Part shown: positions 18,645 to 26,900 of the stretch, in pieces
How the letters are laid out: each line of letters begins with the position of its first letter
How positions within the stretch are numbered: the stretch's first letter is position 1
From: CAZTTH01 sp964615975
GTDB taxonomy: Bacteria > Verrucomicrobiota > Lentisphaeria > JABSQK01 > JAJFLO01
Length of the DNA: 50,310 bases
Direction of reading: 5' to 3'
Assembly: GCA_964615975.1 (NCBI GenBank)
Contig: CAZTTH010000025.1
Location: 1-50,310, forward strand
The notes under the pieces: generated by a model
What the model was told of the DNA's origin: nothing
The model's input: the letters and a program-made list of their open reading frames with translations, nothing else
Database searches by the model: none
Position numbers and translations under genes: made by a program

Positions 18645-19736
18645 ATGGAAAAACAACTGTTCACCCTCTTCCGAAAACGATATCCAATCTATTATGGTTG
18701 TGATATTCTGCCCCAGTTGAATTCATTATTGGTTCGGCATAAGTGTGGAAACAAAATCATCATTATCTCCAATAAACCTCTTTATCGTCTCTATGGCAGG
18801 ATGATATCGAATTTGATTGATGCCCGGCGATTTCAGGTGTGTTGGTTAATGGTAAAAACCGGCGAGCAGAGCAAAACGCTGTCAGCCATTCATCGATTAT
18901 ACCAGAAATTAGCAATCTTCCAGGCGGATCGCAGTTCCACCATCATTGCCTTGGGTGGAGGCATGATCCAGGATCTGGGTTGTTATGCCGCGGCAACCTA
19001 TCGGAGAGGGGTGAAATTTGTCCAGATACCAACCACACTGCTGATCCAGGCTGACATAAATCTCGGCGGGTGCGCGATCAATCATCCCCAGGGTAAAAGC
19101 CTGATCGGCACCTTTTACCCCCCTGAATTCGTCCTGACTGATTTGAGCTTTCTGCGGACGCTGCCGCCGCTTGAAATCTCGAATGGCCTGGCTGAGATCA
19201 TCAACAAAGTCGTGTGCATTGGCGGGATGAAACTGGCGGATATCGAGTCGGATATCACAAAAATGCGGCAACTGCGCATGGACACCCTATTGCAGTACAT
19301 CATGCTCACCAACACGGTGAAAGGCAGCATCATCAAGCGCGACCAGAACGGAACCAGGGGGAAGCGGTTTTTATTGGATTGGGGACACACCCTCACTTAC
19401 GCGATCGAAAAAACCCGGAATTATCGGATTTCACATGGACAGGCCCTGGGCATTGGCATGATGGGCGCCGCCTGGCTTTCGCATGAGTTATGCGGGTTGT
19501 CATGGGTTCAGATCAACCGGTTGAAAACCCTCATCACCACAGCAGATTTACCCCTGTCATTAACTCCCGATGACAACCCCATTCAACTCTTGAAAGCGAT
19601 GTCCACCGACCAGAAAGTTCATAACGGAAAAATTCGCTTTGTCTTGATGACCGATTTTGGCAGGATGCTGCTCTCGTCACCTCTCGATGAAAACATTATT
19701 CTTAATATGATTGACGCTCTTCAGGTTCAATTCTGA
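18645..19736 (+). CDS. Divergent sugar phosphate cyclase (dehydroquinate synthase-like)
   Basis: Protein of 363 residues. The family NAD and substrate motifs are clear: ALGGGMIQDLGCYAAATYRRG, VQIPTTLLIQAD and SLIGTFYPPEFVLTD. The three expected zinc ligands are present: Glu184 (GLAEII), His248 (DWGHT) and His264 (ISHGQA). Several positions differ from true dehydroquinate synthases. The Lys of the GGKT motif is Cys143, the Asn of NFGHT is Asp245, and the second His of GHxxGH is Tyr252. These changes point away from shikimate metabolism and towards a secondary-metabolite cyclase, in the manner of the valiolone, deoxygadusol or deoxyinosose synthases. I cannot name the product. Its position between two methyltransferases and upstream of the NRPS supports a cyclitol-building role. 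Confidence 0.82.
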   Translation: MEKQLFTLFRKRYPIYYGCDILPQLNSLLVRHKCGNKIIIISNKPLYRLYGRMISNLIDARRFQVCWLMVKTGEQSKTLSAIHRLYQKLAIFQADRSSTIIALGGGMIQDLGCYAAATYRRGVKFVQIPTTLLIQADINLGGCAINHPQGKSLIGTFYPPEFVLTDLSFLRTLPPLEISNGLAEIINKVVCIGGMKLADIESDITKMRQLRMDTLLQYIMLTNTVKGSIIKRDQNGTRGKRFLLDWGHTLTYAIEKTRNYRISHGQALGIGMMGAAWLSHELCGLSWVQINRLKTLITTADLPLSLTPDDNPIQLLKAMSTDQKVHNGKIRFVLMTDFGRMLLSSPLDENIILNMIDALQVQF

Positions 19737-19766
19737 TGAGGAGAGATAAATTTTTAGGCCGTTTTC

Positions 19767-20603
19767 ATGTCTAATCAATTACATCACTCGCATTGGAATC
19801 ATGTCGCCTATCACTGGAATGACTGGGGCCCGCCTCTGCGTCCCGGCCCTGATGATATTACCATATTTACAAACATTGCCCGCCGCTGGCAGACGCGGAA
19901 TTCACCCGCCCAAACGAAAGCGCTCCTCTGGGGTGTCACCCCCGAAATCGCCGCCATGTCCTGGCCGGACAATACTGAACTTCTGGCGGTCGACCGATCG
20001 CCGGAAATGATTGCGGCGGTGTGGACGGGAGATATTCCGGGAGTGCGCCAGGCGGTTCGCGGACACTGGCTGGAGACCCCGGATGCCAACGCGGAATTTG
20101 ACCTGGTCATCTGCGATGGCGGTTTCAGCGTGATGAAATATCCCGCTGAATATCAATCCCTGGCCGCCCGGGCAAAGCGGCTGCTGAGCGTTAATGGCAT
20201 CCTGATCGTGCGCTTTTTTATCGCGCCGGACACCCAAGAAACACCCGAAACGGTGTTTGCCGATCTCCTGGCCAACCGGATCGGCAACTTCCATATCTTC
20301 AAATTCCGCCTGGCCATGGCGCTGCAGAAAAATGCGGCCGCCGGCGTGAGAATGGGTGAGGTCTACAGCCATTGGGTCGCGGCGCAAATTGACATTGAAT
20401 CCTTACAAACATTGACTGGATGGCGGCGGTCAGCCATCAGCACCATCGATTTTTACCAGGACAAGGAGTCATGCCTGACCTTTCCCCGGCTCAGCGAAAT
20501 TGATGCCGTCATGAACGTTGATTTTGATAAGATCCACTGCCAAATTCCCGGCTATGAAATGGGCGATCGCTGCCCGATCATGTGCTTTCGCAACCCCCAC
20601 TGA
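19767..20603 (+). CDS. Class I SAM-dependent methyltransferase-like protein
   Basis: Protein of 278 residues. It has the Rossmann pattern of a small class I methyltransferase: TKALLWGVTPEIAAM (degenerate motif I, with no GxGxG), LLAVDRSPEMIAAVW (motif II with an acidic residue for the ribose), FDLVICDGGFSVMKY (motif IV) and RLLSVNGILIVRFFI. The weak glycine loop makes SAM binding likely but not certain. It lies 30 bases after the cyclase and 20 bases before the fusion gene, so it is part of the operon. It probably acts on O, N or C of an intermediate; the site is unknown. Confidence 0.7.
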   Translation: MSNQLHHSHWNHVAYHWNDWGPPLRPGPDDITIFTNIARRWQTRNSPAQTKALLWGVTPEIAAMSWPDNTELLAVDRSPEMIAAVWTGDIPGVRQAVRGHWLETPDANAEFDLVICDGGFSVMKYPAEYQSLAARAKRLLSVNGILIVRFFIAPDTQETPETVFADLLANRIGNFHIFKFRLAMALQKNAAAGVRMGEVYSHWVAAQIDIESLQTLTGWRRSAISTIDFYQDKESCLTFPRLSEIDAVMNVDFDKIHCQIPGYEMGDRCPIMCFRNPH

Positions 20604-20623
20604 AGAAAAGGAAATTCTCACTT

Positions 20624-23600
20624 ATGCCCCTCCACGAACATTTTATGCGCCTGGCGTTGGAAAAAGCCCGCGCTGCCATTCATCGGGATCAGCCGCCGAT
20701 CGCTGCCTGTATTGTTCGCGGTGATGAGGTGCTGGGATGTTGTCATAACACGGTTTATGCCGACATGGATGTCACCGCGCACGCGGAGATGCAGGTAATT
20801 CGGCAGGTTTGCAAACGGCTGAATACCATTGACCTGAAAGGATGCGTTCTCTACTCCACTTGCGAACCATGCACCATGTGCCTGAGCGCCAGCCACTGGG
20901 CCGGCATCAGTAAAATCGTGTTTGCGGCTCCCATGGAAGAAGCGGCACGCCTGGGCATCGGCGGATTGCAGATCAGTTGCCACAAAATGTTGGAAATCGG
21001 CACCGGGCATATCGCGCTCGTCGGCGGCTGTTTGCGCGACGATGCGGTGCGGCTGCTTGAGCAATGGCGAGGCGTCGATGGCGTTTTCAGCGGCAGCCAG
21101 TATGACATGATCGCCGGACAGTACGCCAAGACGAAATGGATGTCGATCCCACAACATATCAATGCCTATTCCTTATTTCAGCACATTGGAGCGGTGCAAG
21201 GATTGACCATTTTGGAGTTGGGTAGTGGCGAGGGTCGCTATACGCGATCATTGAAACGTCAGGGAGCGCGGCGGGTGGTCGGGGTTGAGGTTTCACAGGA
21301 AATGATCGAACTGGCACGACGGTCTGAAACCAATGAGCCCCTGGGGATAGACTATTTACAGATGGATATCCTCGATGCCGGCATCATCGGCACCTTTGAT
21401 CTGGTTGTGGCAGCGAATGTGTTGCATCATGCTGCCAGCAGGGAACAACTCAATGGGATGTGCAAGTTCGCCTTCGACAATCTTAAACCCGGTGGCCGAT
21501 TCATCGCTTTATTTTTTCATCCTGATTTGACTCCCGAACGATTTTCATCGCTGCAGGAATATGGAGTGGAGCTCAAGGTGATTGGACCATGGCAGGAAGG
21601 CGCCATGATTCAAGAATCGATCGGGTGGGGAGAAGATAAATTTGACTTTACTCTGTATCATTGGAGTCGGAAAACCTATGAGCAAGGGTATTTCGACGCG
21701 GGCTTCAAACACTGGGACTGGCACGACCTTGGTGTTTCACCGCAGGGATTACAAAAATTCGGAACGCGTTACTGGCAAAACTATTTGGAAAATCCGANNN
21801 NNNNNNNNNNNNNNNNNNNNNNNNNNNNNNNNNNNNNNNNNNNNNNNNNNNNNNNNNNNNNNNNNNNNNNNNNNNNNNNNNNNNNNNNNNNNNNNNNCAG
21901 GGATTACAAAAATTCGGAACGCGTTACTGGCAAAACTATTTGGAAAATCCGATTTCGATTTTAATCAGCGCTCAAAAGATTTTACCCACGATATCATCAA
22001 CACCATCGGTTCATGAGGATTCACCCCATCAACAGGCGCCAACCATGCCCCGATTTAAAGATCAAGGTTCGTATCACAGTCTGACGGATTGGTTGGGCGC
22101 CATTTGCCGGCAATATCCCCGGCAAACGGCTTTGTCGACCAGTAACACAACCTTGTCTTATGAGCAGCTGCAAGCGCGGGTCGCAATCATTGCTCACGAG
22201 TTGCATAAGCATTGTTTTGATGCTGAATCCATTGTCGGGGTATTAATGCCGCCGGGAATCGAATCGGTGATTGCGATGCTCGCCATTATGCAGGCTGGAG
22301 GCGCTTATCTTCCACTGGACCCGGATTATCCTGAACTGCGGCTGGCGAATCTGGCGGATGAGGCCGGTATCAAGGTGGTATTATCACTTGCATCGCGACC
22401 GATTCCAGCGTGGGCATCGGGACGGGAGATCTTGCTTCTCGATCAATTATTAGATGCAGGAATGGGGCGGGCCAGCGCATCTCAGACCTTGGATATAAAG
22501 AGAAAACCCGGGCATCTGGCTTATGTGATCTACACCTCAGGTACCACAGGCAAACCCAAGGGAGTGATGGTCGAGCACCGGCAGGTGATTGCCATGTTCG
22601 AGAGCGCCCAATCTGTGTTTCAATTCCAGCCGGGCGAGCGCTGGACATGGTATCACAGCGCGTCTTTTGGATATTCGCTCTGGGAAATTTTTGGCGCCCT
22701 GCTGACCGGGGGACAATTGGTTATTGTTCCCGATCAGATCCGCCGTTCTCCCGAGGAGTTTCACCAGTTCATCGTCCGGGAACACATATCGATACTGAGC
22801 CTGACACCGTCAGGATTTCGCTTATTCGATCAGATTGATTCCCGAATAGGGTCGGGTTCATCAGGCTTGCGGCGAATTTTTTTCAGCGGCGAACCTCTTC
22901 CCCAAGAGCTGGTTATCCCTTGGCTGCAACGGCATGGCGACATGACTCCCGAACTCATTAATTTGTATGCCGCCACGGAAACCAGTGGCGCAGTGGCCTG
23001 GAATCATATCCGTCTGCGTTCCATTAATCATGACACACGAGCGCTGATTGGGAGGCCACTTCCCGGAATCCAACTCCGCTGTCTTGCGGATCAGCCTGCC
23101 AGCTCAACCGCGGGGGAAGCGGCCGTTGGAGAGTTGTTGATCAGCGGCGCCCCCTTGGCTCGCGGCTATCTCAATCTGACCGAAGCCACAGCTTCCAAGT
23201 TCGTCATTGATCCTTTCAATGATCAACCCGGCAGCCGATGGTATCGGACAGGTGATCGCGCCCGCCAATTGGAGTCCGGTGATTGGGAATACCATGGCCG
23301 GATTGATAATCAGGTCAAAATCATGGGGCGGCGGGTTGAATTGGAAGAAATCGAAACTCACCTGTTGAATTTGACCGATGTGCAGGCAGCAGCGGTCACC
23401 GTGGTGAATCACACTCAGCCTGACCGCCAATTAGCGGCAGTGATCGTCGTGAAAACCGGCGGTCAAGCAACACCAGCATCCTTGCGGCAACAATTAGGTC
23501 AGCGCGTTCCGGATTATATGATTCCCACCATCATCGAGATTGTCGATCAACTTCCGGTGAACGATAATGGCAAGATCAATCGTTCCCGGTTGCCGCTGAT

Positions 23601-23919
23601 GGTTAAGTTTTCGCGCCCCACCGATGACCAGAGATTAACTCCGGTCCCGGATAATTTAAGCGCTCAACTCACCGCCTGGATCAAGGAAATTCTCGGTGTC
23701 AACAGCCTTCAGTCGGAAGAAAATTTTCTTGAGCATGGCGCCACCTCGATCGATCTCATCCGCATCGCCAATCTCCTGGATAAGGAAATCGGCTTCCGCC
23801 CTTCAATGGAACAATTATTCCATAATCCATCGGTCCAGGGAATCATTGCTGCATTTACCCTCTCCCCAGTCGCGACCGCCAAGGTTCCGGCTGGAGATCG
23901 CGATCGCGGTGAATTATGA
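20624..23919 (+). CDS. Nucleoside-deaminase-like / methyltransferase / NRPS adenylation / carrier fusion (interrupted by an artefactual gap)
   Basis: After collapsing the 55-bp duplicate around the N run, one frame of 1046 residues remains. Residues 1-150 are a cytidine/guanine-deaminase-type zinc domain with H53-A-E55 and P-C83-x-x-C86 (CEPCTMC). Residues about 170-390 are a class I methyltransferase (ILELGSGEGRYTRSL, LVVAANVLHHAAS, LKPGGRFIAL). Residues about 430-930 are an adenylation domain with YVIYTSGTTGKPKG, NLYAATET, YRTGD, GRIDNQVKIMG and NDNGKINR. A carrier domain follows (FLEHGATSIDLI, with the phosphopantetheine Ser). The pocket region reads FGYSLWE where FDxSxWE is usual, so the Asp that binds an alpha-amine is Gly. 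It is a loading module for an unusual starter. ATG at 20624 with AAGGAAA upstream. Confidence 0.82.
21798..21897. other. Assembly gap (100 N), probable unmerged 55-bp overlap
   Basis: Exactly 100 N. Positions 21743-21797 and 21898-21952 are identical over 55 bases. Joining them leaves an open frame across the methyltransferase-adenylation junction (...YLENP then ISILISAQK...). The same 55-base length is seen at the other gap, as expected from one assembler k-mer. Confidence 0.92.
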
Positions 23920-26900
23920 AACTCGACGATTTATTGGCGGAATGTCGCGCCCTGGATATCCGCTTCTGGGTTGAAAACGGAAAGTTACGCTATGATGCTC
24001 CCATGGGAGTGATGACGGCTGAACGGCGGAGCCTGTTGGCGGCCAACCGCGACGCGTTGATATCACGATTGGATAATGCGCCCATCGGAGATTTCCCGGC
24101 GATGACCATCGCGGTGAGCGCAAACCGGGAAGATTTGCCCTTGTCATTCGGCCAGGAACGGATTTGGTTCGTTGAACAATTAAATCCCGGAATCCCCTGG
24201 TTTCATATCCCCCTGATTTTGCATTTTTCCGGCATCCTTGATCCCCTGGCCTTGGAACAGTCGCTGAACCTGATGCTGATGCGGCATGAAACCTTGCGCA
24301 CCACCTATGCAGAGAAGGATGGCAGGGTCCTGCAATCGATTATGTCAGCACCACCGCCATTGATTCTTAATCTTATCCCCATTAAAGCTGACCGTTCTAA
24401 ACCGACTCAGGACGAGATCTTGGATATACTGACCACCGCCTGTCAGGCGCCATTTGATCTGACCCGAGACCTGCCTCTCCGAGCCCAGCTTTATCGGGTA
24501 GATTCGGCATCCCATTATCTGCTCTTAACACTGCACCATATCGCCACCGACGGTTGGTCAAATTATCTCTTGGTGGATGAGTTGTTGTCGGCATATGCTT
24601 CGCTCGGGAAAAAACAACCGTGTCGATTTCCCGATTTTCGCATTCAATATCGCGATTTTGCCATTTGGCAAAGGAATCAACTTGATCAAACCGCCATAGA
24701 AATGGCAATTTCGCATTGGAAAAAACAAGTGGGAGACGATCTTTCCGGTACTGAATTGCCTGCGGATTACCCAAGACCGGTTAATCCCACATTCCGCTCA
24801 GGAAGATTGGAATTGTCTATCCCGCCAGATACAGTTGAACGTTTGCATCGTTTTTGTTCGGCTCATAAAACCACCCCGTATCTGACTTTGCTGTCAGTCT
24901 TCAATGTCCTTCTGTGGCGTTATAGCGCTAAAGACACGATTACCGTTGCCACTCCCATTGCCGGCCGTTATCACCACGATATTGAACCCCTGGTAGGTTT
25001 TTTTGTCAATTCATTGGTCTTGCGCTGCACCTTGGCAGAGAATCCCCCTTTTGTCGATCTCCTGGATCAAGTTCGCGACCTAGCCGGGTCGGCGATGAAA
25101 CATGAACATGTGCCTTTTGAAAAAATTTTTGCCGCGCTCAAACCGGTCCGCGATCCCAGACGCAATCCGCTTGCTGAAATTGTTTTCGCCTTCCATGATC
25201 GTCCCAAATTCCAGTGGCAATTGCCGGATGTTACCGTGCAATCGCCGCTCTGCCATGCGGGTTACTCCCGCAGTGATTTGGAGTTGCACCTGATCAAATC
25301 CAAGGATTCCCTGCACGGTTTGTGGGTTTATAGCCAGGATATTTTTACCCAGACCACCGTTGAACGGATCCACGGACATTTTCTCCAACTCATTGCCGGA
25401 ACCCTCACCGCTCCCCGCCAACGACTGGCGGAGATTCCCATGCTGACAACCCGCGAACGTCAGCATCTCCTGGGCGCTTGGAATAACACCGCCCGAACGA
25501 TCCCGGAAATTGGGGTCCACCGATGGTTCGAAGAGCAAGCGGCAAAAACACCGAATCATCCGGCCATCATTGCCGGCCAACGGCAATTGACCTATGCCGA
25601 ACTCAATAAGGCGGCGAATCAGCTGGCGCATCACCTGCAACGGCAGGGGGTTGGGCCGGATGTGCTGGTCGGGATAATGCTGCCGCGGTCGCCCGAAGTT
25701 GTTGTTGCCATCATGGCGATCCTCAAAGCCGGTGGAGCCTATCTGGTTCTGGATGCGAGTTATCCGCCTGAACGTCTGACTTTTATGCTGGCCGATGCCG
25801 GCCCGGCACTGGTCATCACCCGTGAAAACCTTCTCAACTTCATTTCAACTTCAACCGTGAAGACTTTGTGTCTCGACCGGGATCAGGGCAAAATCGGCGC
25901 CGAAGCCACCACCAATCCTGTCAGCACCGTCAATCTAACTCATCTGGCTTACACGGTTTACACCTCCGGATCAACCGGCCAGCCCAAAGGCATTCTCATC
26001 ACTCATCGGGGATTGGTCAACTTCTCCCTGGCGGTGATCGAAAAGTATGGCATTAGCGCTGCCGACCGGCGGTTGCAGTTTGTTTCGATGAGCGCCGACG
26101 TCCTGATCGGTGATCTTTTCCCCTACCTGATCGCGGGCGGAACGGTGGTGTTGCGGCCGGATGGCGACATCCTGACAATCCGTGAATTTCTGGGCTTTCT
26201 GGAAGCCCAACACATCACCGTGGTGGGATTGCCCAGCAGCTATTGGCATGAATGGGTGACGCAGATGGAACAGGATGATTGGTTGATTCCAGGATCGCTG
26301 CGTTTGGTGATCGTCGGGATGGAGAAGGTAAAAGCCGACCGGCTGGCAATTTGGAAAGATAAAGCGAAGGATCGATTGCGCTGGTGCAATGCCTATGGAC
26401 CATCCGAAACCACTGGCACCGCCACCATTTATGAAGCTGACATGAGCAGTGAAACACCACTAACATCGATCCCCATCGGGCGGCCGTTGGCCAATGTCCA
26501 AGTGTATGTGTTGGACCCGCGTCTGAATCCGCAGCCGATCGGTGTTCCGGGGGAGATTTATATCGGCGGGCATGGGGTGGGTCGCGGTTACCTTAACCGG
26601 CCGGAATTAACTGCTGAAAAGTTTATTCGCAATCCTTTTAACGACAATGGCAATGACTATCTCTACAAGACCGGAGACCTCGGTCGTTTTCTTGATGATG
26701 GCAATCTTGAATTTCTTGGGCGCGGTGATCATCAAATCAAAATTCGCGGCTATCGCATTGAAGCGGAAGAAATTGAACAGGCATTGCAGCAACATCCGGA
26801 GGTGCAACATGCCGTCGTGATTGCCCGCGAGGATCGGCCGGGCGATCAACGCCTGGTGGCGTATGTCGTGATAAAGACTGAATTCAGAAGGTTAAACACT

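Noticed and set aside
18645..19736. Annotation as housekeeping 3-dehydroquinate synthase (aroB)
   Set aside because: Several active-site residues differ and the gene is inside a secondary-metabolite operon.
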